Source: Marinimicrobium sp050113635
GTDB lineage: Bacteria > Pseudomonadota > Gammaproteobacteria > Pseudomonadales > Cellvibrionaceae
Assembly (NCBI RefSeq): GCF_050113635.1
Contig: NZ_JBNJLT010000006.1
Span: forward strand, 1 to 64,000
DNA length: 64,000 bases
Reading direction: 5' to 3'
The notes under the pieces were generated by a model that saw only the letters and a list, made by a program, of their open reading frames with translations, searched no databases and was not told where the DNA came from. The translations under genes and the position numbers were made by a program. Below are positions 16,923 through 25,284 of this stretch, piece by piece (the first letter of the stretch is position 1; the number at the start of each line of letters is the position of its first letter).

Positions 16923-18914
16923 TTACTCCGTTGCGAGCGCGCTAACCGGATTCAACCGGGAGGCTTTGCGCGCAGGCAAATAACCAAACAACAAGCCGGT
17001 GGCAAACGCGCAACTGAACGCCAGAACCACCGGTAACAGCGAGTAATAAATGGGTGTGCCAAACCACGCAATCACAGCGGCTACAGCCAGGCCAACGATC
17101 ACACCAATCAAACCACCCAGGGCCGATACCACGAGCGCCTCAATTAAAAACTGTTGCAGTATGTGCCGGGTACGCGCACCGGTAGCCATCCGTATGCCAA
17201 TTTCCCGGGTGCGCTCGGTCACACTGACCAGCATGATATTCATGACGCCGATCCCACCGACCAGCAGGGAAATGGCGGCAATGGAACCAAGCAGCCAGGT
17301 CAGTGTGTCCTGGGTTTCCGAAATCGTATCGATTAATGACGCCATATTGCGAATCTGGAAATCCTCGGTGCCGTGGCGCTGCATCAACAACTGATGGATG
17401 GCATCTTCGGTGCCTTGCATCAACTGGGTGTCGTCCACCGCCACCGTAATATTGCGCAGATGTTGTTGCCCGAAAATGCGCAAACTGCCGGTGGTGTATG
17501 GCACCAGAACGGTGTCGTCCTGATCCTGTCCCATGGGCGAAGCACCGCGGGTTTCCATGACGCCGATGACCTGAAACAGCACGTTGTAGATCATGATGTA
17601 CTCACCCAGCGGGTCGCGGCCATCGAACAGGGAGGACACGACAGTGCTCCCCAGCACGGCCACCGGGGCGTAACTGCCCTGCTCGGCTTCGGTGAAAAAT
17701 CGCCCTTCGTCGACGCGCCATTGACGGGCCTGGGGGAACTGGTGCGACGTTGCATTGATCTCCGCGCGGTGATCGGCATTGCCATAGCGCAATGTCTGAC
17801 TGCCTGTGAGCTCTGGCACGGCGGCGATAATGTTGGGCACCACTTCGTTGATAGCTTCCATGTCCTCCGGCACAAGCGTGGTGACGTTCCACCGACCGCC
17901 CCACTGATCGGGACCACCGGGCCGGACCAGCAATAAATTACTGCCCATTTCACTGATTCGATCCACCACTTCCTGCCGGGCTCCGTCACCAATGGCCAAC
18001 ATGGTAATGACCGAGGCCACACCGATGACAATGCCAAGCAACGTCAGTGCGGTGCGGAACACATTGCTGAACAGGGAGCGAAATGCGGTTTTAGTGCCTT
18101 CCATTAACTCGTTGGTAAACGGCGGGTCGCGATGCCAGTCGGCGCCAGCGCTGTGACTTTCGCCGGCATCCGGGAAAGTCGGTTTGGAAGGACCGGGATC
18201 GGAGACAATGCGCCCATCGCTAATATCAATCCGGCGCTGTGCATGAGCGGCGACTTCCGGGTCGTGGGTAATCAATACGATGGTATGCCCTTGCTCCGAC
18301 AGTTCGCGCAACAGTGCCATCACGTCTTTGCCGCTTTGGCTGTCGAGCGCGCCGGTGGGCTCATCGGCAAGAATAATTTCGCCCCCGTTCATTAACGCAC
18401 GAGCGATGGAAACGCGCTGTTGCTGCCCGCCGGAGAGTTGGCTCGGGCGGTGGTCGAGTCGGTCAGAGAGCCCCAGTTTTCCGAGCAGGTCCGACGCGCG
18501 TCGTCGACGCTCCGTCGCACTCAATGCCGAGTAAATGGCTGGCATTTCCACGTTTTCGAGCGCACTGGCGCCGGGCAGCAGGTTGTAGCTCTGGAACACA
18601 AAGCCAAAAGCTTCACGGCGCAGTTGCGCCAATTGATCGCGGTCCAGGTCGGCGACATCCTGTCCTTTGAACCGGTACTCGCCACCGGAGGGTTTATCCA
18701 GGCAGCCGATGATGTTCATCAACGTCGATTTTCCGGAGCCCGACGCGCCCATGATGGCCACGAACTCCCCGGGGTACACCGTCAGATCCACCCCGTGCAG
18801 CACCGGTGTTTCCAGCTCACCGTTGTGGTAGCTTTTGGTAACGCCGTGCAGTGCCAGCAGGGGCTCCGGGGTTGAGGCCCCGGTGGAGGGCTTCGAAGCA
18901 ACCGGCTCACGCAT
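16923..18914 (-). CDS. macB: MacB-type ABC transporter, ATPase-permease fusion
   Basis: The 663-residue protein joins an ABC ATPase (about 20-245) to a four-helix MacB permease. The ATPase has Walker A GASGSGKSTLMN, the Q-loop region, the signature LSGGQQQRVSIARAL, and Walker B IILADEPTGALDS. The permease has one helix near residue 290, a large periplasmic MacB core domain (about 315-500), and three helices at the C-terminus (FtsX-like). MacB proteins act as mechanotransmission pumps exporting periplasmic substrates such as macrolides, peptides or lipoproteins. The start codon overlaps the macA stop (TGATG), showing coupling. Whether the substrate is an antibiotic or a native molecule is not visible. 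Confidence 0.93.
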   Translation of the reverse strand: MREPVASKPSTGASTPEPLLALHGVTKSYHNGELETPVLHGVDLTVYPGEFVAIMGASGSGKSTLMNIIGCLDKPSGGEYRFKGQDVADLDRDQLAQLRREAFGFVFQSYNLLPGASALENVEMPAIYSALSATERRRRASDLLGKLGLSDRLDHRPSQLSGGQQQRVSIARALMNGGEIILADEPTGALDSQSGKDVMALLRELSEQGHTIVLITHDPEVAAHAQRRIDISDGRIVSDPGPSKPTFPDAGESHSAGADWHRDPPFTNELMEGTKTAFRSLFSNVFRTALTLLGIVIGVASVITMLAIGDGARQEVVDRISEMGSNLLLVRPGGPDQWGGRWNVTTLVPEDMEAINEVVPNIIAAVPELTGSQTLRYGNADHRAEINATSHQFPQARQWRVDEGRFFTEAEQGSYAPVAVLGSTVVSSLFDGRDPLGEYIMIYNVLFQVIGVMETRGASPMGQDQDDTVLVPYTTGSLRIFGQQHLRNITVAVDDTQLMQGTEDAIHQLLMQRHGTEDFQIRNMASLIDTISETQDTLTWLLGSIAAISLLVGGIGVMNIMLVSVTERTREIGIRMATGARTRHILQQFLIEALVVSALGGLIGVIVGLAVAAVIAWFGTPIYYSLLPVVLAFSCAFATGLLFGYLPARKASRLNPVSALATE

Positions 18915-20128
18915 CAGCGAAACATCCTCGGCACGCGCATATTGTCATCGCGGCGACCGCCATCCGGAGCCAGCACCACTTCATCGCCCTCGCTCAGGCC
19001 TGACAAAATCTGTGCGTGCACGCGATCGGTTTCCCCGACGCGTACCTGGCGTCGCTCGGGTTTCCCTTGGGCATTGAGCACCATCACCGATCCGGCACGG
19101 CCCGGCGCTTCAGCGGCTTGATCCGCGCTTCTAGTGCGCTCCCGTGAGCCGCCCTGTCCAGGACCTGCAGCACCATAGCGCACCGCCGACACCGGAATGA
19201 TCAGGGCGTTCTCCGCTTGCCCGGAAATAAAAAACACCTGGGCCGTCATCTGTGGCAGCAGGCGACCATCCTGGTTGGGGACATCGAAGAGGGCGTAATA
19301 CAGTACGACATTGTTTTCCACCAGCGGCGTAGGCTCAATGCGCTGCAACGTCCCTTCCCAGCGCTGCCCCTGATTGCCAAGCGTAGTGAAGTACACGGGC
19401 ATGCCAAGACGCAGCTTGCCGATGTCAGCTTCCGACACCTGTGCCTGCACACTCATGGTTTCGAGATCGGCAATGCGCATCAATATCGGGGCTTGCTGGG
19501 AGGCGTTCAAGGTTTGCCCCTGGCGGGCATCGATCGTGACCACAGTGCCGTCCATAGGCGCGTAGATATTGGCGTACTCCAGATTGGCCTCTTCAGCGCG
19601 GAGCGTGGATTCGGTTTGTTCAATCTGGGCGCTCAGGGCTTCGATCTGCGCCTCGGCCGAGCGCAGAGACGCTTCCGCACTTTGCAGGGCTTCCCGCGTG
19701 GTGGCATCTTCGGCGAAGAGATTTTCCTGCCGCCGCAACTGGATGCGGGCCAGGGTCAGTTGCGCTTCACGATCTTTTAACTGCGCTTTTTGGTTACGCA
19801 GCTGTGCGCGGGTGCCGTCCACTCGCGCGATATAAACAGTGGGGTCGATTTCGGCGAGCAAGTCTCCCTGACTGACTTCATCACCCACCTGCACATGCAG
19901 CGTTTCCAACTGCCCGGACACCTGTGCGCCTACATCAACGTAAGTGCGAGGTTGCAGCACCCCGGTAGCGGTGACTCGATTTTCAATATCGCCGCGCTGA
20001 ACGGCAACCGTCGCCAGCGTATTGTCCGAGCCACCGTCCGGCCAGAAAACGAAAGCCGTTACAGCCAGTATTACGACTGCGAGTAAACCAAGTCTCCCCG
20101 GTTTAAAGAAAGCACTGCGCAACGCCAT
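18914..20128 (-). CDS. macA: MacA-like periplasmic adaptor subunit
   Basis: A 404-residue HlyD/RND-type membrane fusion protein linking MacB to the outer-membrane factor. There is an N-terminal membrane helix (about 12-29), a lipoyl half-motif (GVLQPRTYVDVGAQVSGQLE, then GDEVSQGDLLAEIDP), a long coiled-coil hairpin (about 85-170), the second lipoyl half with IYAPMDGTVVTIDAR, and beta-barrel and membrane-proximal domains. A Gly/Arg-rich insert (AAGPGQGGSRERTRSADQ) sits near residues 325-345 in the membrane-proximal region, which is longer than I expect. It is the first gene of the three-gene operon; the ATG at 20128 lacks an obvious ribosome site. Confidence 0.92.
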   Translation of the reverse strand: MALRSAFFKPGRLGLLAVVILAVTAFVFWPDGGSDNTLATVAVQRGDIENRVTATGVLQPRTYVDVGAQVSGQLETLHVQVGDEVSQGDLLAEIDPTVYIARVDGTRAQLRNQKAQLKDREAQLTLARIQLRRQENLFAEDATTREALQSAEASLRSAEAQIEALSAQIEQTESTLRAEEANLEYANIYAPMDGTVVTIDARQGQTLNASQQAPILMRIADLETMSVQAQVSEADIGKLRLGMPVYFTTLGNQGQRWEGTLQRIEPTPLVENNVVLYYALFDVPNQDGRLLPQMTAQVFFISGQAENALIIPVSAVRYGAAGPGQGGSRERTRSADQAAEAPGRAGSVMVLNAQGKPERRQVRVGETDRVHAQILSGLSEGDEVVLAPDGGRRDDNMRVPRMFR

Positions 20129-20239
20129 AAGCAGAAGAGTCCGTTTTATTCATTTCAGGGGCGTATTGTGCGCACTTTATCCTCTGAAGGGCACCCCTTG
20201 ATAGGCGATTTTACACGCGTTAACACGAGACCCTGGAAT

Positions 20240-20356
20240 ATGGACAAATGTGCAGATACTGATATGCAGAACCCAATGGCGGAGCTACAGGAGAAAAACT
20301 ATGGGCAGGAGCGCGGCCCGTGCGGGGCCGCCTGGTATGGCTGCTGGTGCGGCTGA
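20240..20356 (+). CDS. Possible 38-residue Cys/Trp/Gly-tailed peptide ORF (doubtful)
   Basis: The 20129-20411 gap holds two overlapping small ORFs in different frames. This one encodes 38 residues with an acidic first part and a tail GPCGAAWYGCWCG rich in Cys, aromatic residues and Gly. It has no clear ribosome site. The other (20301-20372) encodes 23 residues, MGRSAARAGP and onward, with AGGAG seven bases before its ATG. A short GC hairpin (20313-20319 with 20325-20331) lies in both. At most one is likely real and both may be chance. It is divergent from macA. Confidence 0.2.
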   Translation: MDKCADTDMQNPMAELQEKNYGQERGPCGAAWYGCWCG

Positions 20357-20411
20357 CTGCCGGTGCGACTGAGCGTGTAGCGCAAGCCGGATGGGAGCTG
20401 GGACAGCCAGC

Positions 20412-20999
20412 TTACATGTACGCGTTGGTGCGGTCGGTATGGTCGGTAACGTCACGCACGCCTTTCAGTTCCGGCAGCTTTTCCATCAAGGTCGCCTCGA
20501 CCCCGTTTTTCAGCGTCACCTCCACGGCGCCACAGCCCTGGCAACCGCCCCCAAAACGAAGCACCGCGTACTGGTCTTCGGTGATTTCCACCAGACTGAC
20601 GTTGCCGCCATGGGACGCCAGCCCCGGATTGACTTCGTTGTAGAGGACATAGTTGATTTTGTCCTCCAACGGACTGTCGTCGGTGACCTGAGGCATTTTG
20701 GCGTTGGGAGCCCGAATGGTGAGCTGGCCGCCCATTCGGTCAGCGGAATAATCGACTTTGGCGTCTTCCAGATAAGGCAGGCTTCGGGCTTCAAAAAAGG
20801 CACTGAAACCATTAAGTTCGACGATTTCATCGTCTTCCTTGGCCTCACCGGGGCGGCAGTAGGCAATACAGGTTTCGGCCTGGGGGGTTCCCGGGCTGGC
20901 TACAAACATGCGGATGCCGACGCCTTCGTTGTCTTTCTGCTTGTCGAGCAGTTCTTTGAGGTACTGTTGGGCGGATTCGGTAATCTGTACGTTAACCAT
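20412..20999 (-). CDS. nfuA: Fe/S biogenesis protein NfuA
   Basis: NfuA carries and delivers [4Fe-4S] clusters to apo-proteins, especially under oxidative stress or iron limitation. At 195 residues it has the two-domain layout of the E. coli protein: an N-terminal degenerate A-type carrier domain (about 1-95, including CIAYCRPGEAKEDDEI) and a C-terminal Nfu domain (about 110-190) with the cluster-binding GGGCQGCGAVEVTL (Cys153 and Cys156). It is transcribed away from metH; the gap between them contains a long inverted repeat. Confidence 0.95.
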   Translation of the reverse strand: MVNVQITESAQQYLKELLDKQKDNEGVGIRMFVASPGTPQAETCIAYCRPGEAKEDDEIVELNGFSAFFEARSLPYLEDAKVDYSADRMGGQLTIRAPNAKMPQVTDDSPLEDKINYVLYNEVNPGLASHGGNVSLVEITEDQYAVLRFGGGCQGCGAVEVTLKNGVEATLMEKLPELKGVRDVTDHTDRTNAYM

Positions 21000-21110
21000 A
21001 ACGGCGCTTGTGCTCCAGTACTGCGGTAGCGATATACCTGATTGATTTACTCAGGTATTTTACGGGATATCTTGGCGGGAGACAAAGGGGGAGTGGGTGG
21101 ATCGGTTGGA

Positions 21111-21222
21111 GGTGTGGGGCTGGATAGACCCGTTGTAGACTCTCTGAGGCATGGATGCCGATGAGAAGCCCCCACGGACGGGTTCACGGCGGGTCTACAA
21201 CGGGTCTATCCAGCCCCACACC
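21111..21222. repeat. Long inverted repeat with conserved core, copy 1
   Basis: Arms 21111-21140 and 21193-21222 are perfectly complementary over 30 bp and enclose a 52-nt core. The core carries GAGGCATGGATGCC, which can form the hairpin GGCAT/ATGCC, and a second hairpin around CCCACGGACGGG. The arms share no sequence with those of the other copies, whereas the core does. There is no T-tract, so it is not an ordinary intrinsic terminator. The remaining 21000-21110 and 21223-21330 contain only a possible TAAAAT -10 (about 21269) for metH; I saw no cobalamin riboswitch. Confidence 0.9.
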
Positions 21223-21330
21223 GGGCGTGCCCCCACCACCAAACCTGCGAACCACCACCATTTCTGCTAAAATCCCCGCCCTTTCAAACGCTATCCATCA
21301 CGTGACATCAATCCCACCAATAGGTATTCC

Positions 21331-24300
21331 ATGAGCCTGGACCAAGACCGCCAAACCCGCCTGGACACCCTGCACCGCCTAGTGCGTGAACGCATCCTGA
21401 TTCTCGACGGCGGTATGGGCACCATGATCCAAAACCTCAAGCTCAAGGAGGCGGACTACCGGGGCGAGCGCTTTGCGGACTATCACACTGACGTAGCAGG
21501 CAATAATGACCTGCTGGCCCTCACCCAGCCCGCCATGCTGAAAGACATCTACAAGGGCTACCTGGACGCGGGCGCGGATATCGTCGAGACCAACACCTTT
21601 AACGCCACTCGCGTCTCCATGGCGGATTACGAGATGGAAGAGTGGGTTCCCGAGCTGAACTTGGCTGCGGCCCGGCTGGCCCGGGAAGTCGCCGATGAAT
21701 ACACCGCCGAGAATCCGGATAAACCCCGCTTTGTCGCCGGGGTGCTCGGCCCGACCAGCCGCACCTGCTCGATCTCCCCGGATGTCAACGACCCCGGCGC
21801 TCGGAATATTACTTTTGATCAATTGGTGGACAATTACCTAGAGGCTCTCGACGGGCTGGTACGCGGTGGCTCCGACCTGATCCTGATCGAAACCGTATTC
21901 GATACGCTGAATGCGAAAGCCGCCGTCTTTGCCGTTCAAGAGTATTTCGAACGCAACAGCGTGGAACTGCCGATCATGATTTCCGGCACTATCACGGATG
22001 CCTCCGGTCGCACGCTGTCTGGCCAGACCACCGAGGCCTTTTACAACTCTCTGGAACACGCCAGTCCCTTCTCCATGGGGTTGAACTGCGCACTGGGCGC
22101 GGAGGAATTGCGCCCTTATGTGCAGGAAATATCCCGCGTGGCGCATTGCTGGGTGTCAGCGCACCCGAACGCCGGACTGCCCAACGAATTCGGTGAATAC
22201 GACCAGACACCGGAAGAAATGGTGTCGGTGGTGGAAGAGTTCGCCGCAAGCGGGCTGGTGAATATTATCGGTGGTTGTTGCGGCACCACGCCAGAACATA
22301 TCAAGGCCATCGCCGATGCGGTGGCCAAGTATCCACCTCGTGCCTTGCCCGATATCGAACCGGCCTGCCGCCTGTCCGGACTGGAACCGTTCAACATCAC
22401 CAAAGACTCACTGTTCGTCAATGTGGGCGAGCGCTGTAACGTGACCGGCTCGGCCCGTTTTAAGCGCCTGATTGTGGAAGAGGATTATACGACCGCACTG
22501 GAAGTGGCCCAGGAGCAGGTTGAGGGCGGCGCCCAGGTCATCGACGTCAACATGGACGAGGCCATGCTCGACTCCGAGAAAGCCATGGTGCGCTTTCTCA
22601 ACCTGATTGCCGGCGAACCCGATATTGCCCGTGTGCCGGTCATGGTGGACTCCTCAAAATGGACGGTCATCGAAGCCGGCTTGAAGTGTATTCAAGGTAA
22701 ACCCATCGTCAATTCCATTAGCCTCAAAGAGGGTGAAGACGAGTTCATCGAGCGTGCCCGGCTTTGCCGCCGCTATGGCGCCGCCGTTGTCGTTATGGCC
22801 TTTGACGAAGACGGCCAGGCCGACACCGCCGAACGCAAAAAAGAAATTTGCGAACGCTCCTACCGGGTACTCGTGGATAAGGTCGGCTTTCCGCCGCAGG
22901 ACATCATTTTTGATCCGAACATTTTCGCTGTCGCCACCGGCATTGAAGAGCACAACAACTATGCGGTGGATTTTATCGAAGCCACCCGCTGGATTCGCCA
23001 AAACCTGCCCCACGCCGGGGTCAGCGGCGGCGTATCCAACGTGTCCTTCTCATTCCGAGGAAACAACCCGGTTCGGGAAGCGATTCACTCCGTTTTCCTG
23101 TACTACGCCATTAAGGCCGGATTGAACATGGGCATTGTCAATGCCAGCCAATTGGCCGTGTACGACGACTTGCCCCAGGAGCTGAAAAACAAAGTGGAAG
23201 ACGTGCTGCTCAACCGCAACGACGGCGCCACGGAAGCGCTGCTGGATATCGCGGATAAGTACAGAGGCGACGGCGGCAGTGGTGAGAAAAAAGAAGATCT
23301 GGAGTGGCGTAGCTGGCCAGTAGAAAAGCGCATTGAACACTCACTGGTCAAGGGCATTACCACCTATATTATCGAAGATACGGAAGTGGCGCGCCATGGG
23401 GCCTGCAAACCGCTGGACGTGATCGAAGGCCCGCTGATGGACGGCATGAACGTTGTGGGCGACCTGTTCAGCGAAGGCAAAATGTTTCTGCCTCAGGTCG
23501 TTAAGTCTGCACGTGTCATGAAACAGGCCGTGGCCTACTTGCAGCCCTACATCGAAGCGGAAAAAACCGAAGCCAGCAAACCCAATGGCAAAATTCTGAT
23601 GGCGACGGTGAAAGGCGACGTGCACGATATTGGGAAAAATATCGTGGGCGTAGTGCTGCAATGCAATAACTACGAAGTGGTCGATCTGGGCGTAATGGTG
23701 CCCACGGAAAAAATCCTGCAAGTAGCCCAGGAAAAGCAGTGCGATATCATCGGCCTCTCCGGCCTGATCACCCCTTCCCTCGATGAGATGGTCAATGTTG
23801 CTCGGGAAATGCAGCGCCAGGGTATCAACAAGCCGTTATTGATCGGGGGCGCCACGACGTCCAAGGCCCATACCGCCGTCAAGATCGACCCGGCATTTAA
23901 TTTGAATCAGGTGGTCTACGTTGCCGACGCTTCCCGCGCCGTGGGTGTGGCAGGCAACCTCCTGTCAGACAGCAACCGCGATGCGTTTGTCGCGGGCATC
24001 CAGAAAGAGTATGAAAAGGTACGCGAGCGCAACGCCAACCGCAAACCCCGCGGCACATTGCGCAGCTACACTCAGGCTATCGAAAACCGTCCGGACATGC
24101 AGTGGGACATCTACACACCGCCCAAGCCGACGTTTACCGGCTTGAAAGTGTTTGATGATTACCCACTGGAAGACCTCATTGACACCATCGACTGGACACC
24201 GTTCTTTATGTCCTGGGACCTGGCCGGAAAATACCCCAAGATTCTCGATGACGACGTAGTGGGTGAAGCTGCCCGCAGCCTCTTTAACGATGCCCAACAC

Positions 24301-25047
24301 ATGCTGCGCAAGCTCATTGACGAGAAGCGCTTGAAAGCCCGTGGTGTTATTGGAATCTGGCCCGCCAGTACCGTTCGAAACGACGATATCGAGCTGTACG
24401 ACGAACAAGGACAGGTCATCGATACGCTGCACCATATCCGGCAGCAAAATCAAAAGCCCGGTAATGATCCCGCCAACTACTCTCTGGCGGACTTTGTGGC
24501 ACCTAAAGACAGCGGCAAGCAGGATTATGTCGGCGGTTTCGCCGTCACCGCTGGCATCGGGGCCGAGGAGCTGGCGAAAGAGTACGAAAACGCCGGCGAC
24601 GACTACAACAGTATTATGGTCAAGGCGCTGGCCGACCGATTGGCAGAATCCTTTGCGGAACATATGCATCGCCGGGTTCGTAAAGAATTCTGGGGCTACC
24701 AGCCGGATGAGTCCCTCGGCAACGACGAGCTTATCCGGGAAAAGTACCAGGGCATCCGCCCTGCCCCAGGCTACCCGGCCTGCCCGGATCACACCGAGAA
24801 AGCCACCTTGTTTCGCGTACTTGAAGCAGAGAAGAATACCGGGCTGGAACTCACGGACAGCTTCGCCATGTATCCCACGGCGGCCGTGTCAGGCTGGTAT
24901 TTTTCCCACCCGAAATCGAAATATTTCAACGTGGGGAAAATCCAGAAAGACCAGGTGCAAAGTCTCGCAGACCGTAAAGGGATGAGCCTGACCGATATGG
25001 AGCGATGGTTGAGCCCTGTGCTGGGGTATGAGCCTGGAGCTGACTAA
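21331..25047 (+). CDS. metH: Cobalamin-dependent methionine synthase
   Basis: MetH transfers a methyl group from methyltetrahydrofolate to homocysteine through methylcobalamin. The 1238-residue protein has all modules in order. The homocysteine domain (about 1-330) has zinc ligands in MGLNCALGA and GGCCGTTPEH. The pterin domain (about 350-620) has NVGERCNVTGS and VNSISLKEGE. The cobalamin cap (about 650-745) is followed by the cobalamin domain with GDVHDIGKNIV, His765 being the expected axial ligand. The AdoMet reactivation domain (about 900-1238) has RPAPGYPACPDH and SGWYFSHPKSKYF. It is intact and monocistronic. The start has only a weak AGG ribosome site. Confidence 0.97.
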   Translation: MSLDQDRQTRLDTLHRLVRERILILDGGMGTMIQNLKLKEADYRGERFADYHTDVAGNNDLLALTQPAMLKDIYKGYLDAGADIVETNTFNATRVSMADYEMEEWVPELNLAAARLAREVADEYTAENPDKPRFVAGVLGPTSRTCSISPDVNDPGARNITFDQLVDNYLEALDGLVRGGSDLILIETVFDTLNAKAAVFAVQEYFERNSVELPIMISGTITDASGRTLSGQTTEAFYNSLEHASPFSMGLNCALGAEELRPYVQEISRVAHCWVSAHPNAGLPNEFGEYDQTPEEMVSVVEEFAASGLVNIIGGCCGTTPEHIKAIADAVAKYPPRALPDIEPACRLSGLEPFNITKDSLFVNVGERCNVTGSARFKRLIVEEDYTTALEVAQEQVEGGAQVIDVNMDEAMLDSEKAMVRFLNLIAGEPDIARVPVMVDSSKWTVIEAGLKCIQGKPIVNSISLKEGEDEFIERARLCRRYGAAVVVMAFDEDGQADTAERKKEICERSYRVLVDKVGFPPQDIIFDPNIFAVATGIEEHNNYAVDFIEATRWIRQNLPHAGVSGGVSNVSFSFRGNNPVREAIHSVFLYYAIKAGLNMGIVNASQLAVYDDLPQELKNKVEDVLLNRNDGATEALLDIADKYRGDGGSGEKKEDLEWRSWPVEKRIEHSLVKGITTYIIEDTEVARHGACKPLDVIEGPLMDGMNVVGDLFSEGKMFLPQVVKSARVMKQAVAYLQPYIEAEKTEASKPNGKILMATVKGDVHDIGKNIVGVVLQCNNYEVVDLGVMVPTEKILQVAQEKQCDIIGLSGLITPSLDEMVNVAREMQRQGINKPLLIGGATTSKAHTAVKIDPAFNLNQVVYVADASRAVGVAGNLLSDSNRDAFVAGIQKEYEKVRERNANRKPRGTLRSYTQAIENRPDMQWDIYTPPKPTFTGLKVFDDYPLEDLIDTIDWTPFFMSWDLAGKYPKILDDDVVGEAARSLFNDAQHMLRKLIDEKRLKARGVIGIWPASTVRNDDIELYDEQGQVIDTLHHIRQQNQKPGNDPANYSLADFVAPKDSGKQDYVGGFAVTAGIGAEELAKEYENAGDDYNSIMVKALADRLAESFAEHMHRRVRKEFWGYQPDESLGNDELIREKYQGIRPAPGYPACPDHTEKATLFRVLEAEKNTGLELTDSFAMYPTAAVSGWYFSHPKSKYFNVGKIQKDQVQSLADRKGMSLTDMERWLSPVLGYEPGAD

Positions 25048-25067
25048 ACAGTATGGGCAAAGGTCCC

Positions 25068-25111
25068 TCGTACGGGAGAATCTGGCGGCTGCAGCCCCCC
25101 CTCCCGTGCGA
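25068..25111 (+). terminator. Hairpin downstream of metH, possible terminator
   Basis: TCGTACGGGAG (25068-25078) pairs with CTCCCGTGCGA (25101-25111) over 11 bp with one G-T wobble, starting 20 bp after the metH stop. There is no T-run after it, so it could be a Rho-linked barrier or RNA-end stabiliser rather than an intrinsic terminator. Composition becomes markedly AT-richer right after this point. Confidence 0.45.
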
Positions 25112-25284
25112 ATGGCTTCCTCGCAGACCGCTCCAGGTAGTGTAACCTCACCCGCTTATCCTCGATAAACACCGCTCACCTCTCTCATTGACCTTTCAGC
25201 ACTTTTCTCGACTCAACTCATTTCAGCCAAAATAAACTTCTCTCCACGCCTTTTTTATACCCTACAATATAATGAGCGTGTTTG

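Noticed and set aside
21223..21330. Cobalamin or SAM riboswitch upstream of metH
   Set aside because: No B12-box-like or SAM-box-like motif could be read; the only structure is the inverted repeat of the dispersed family.
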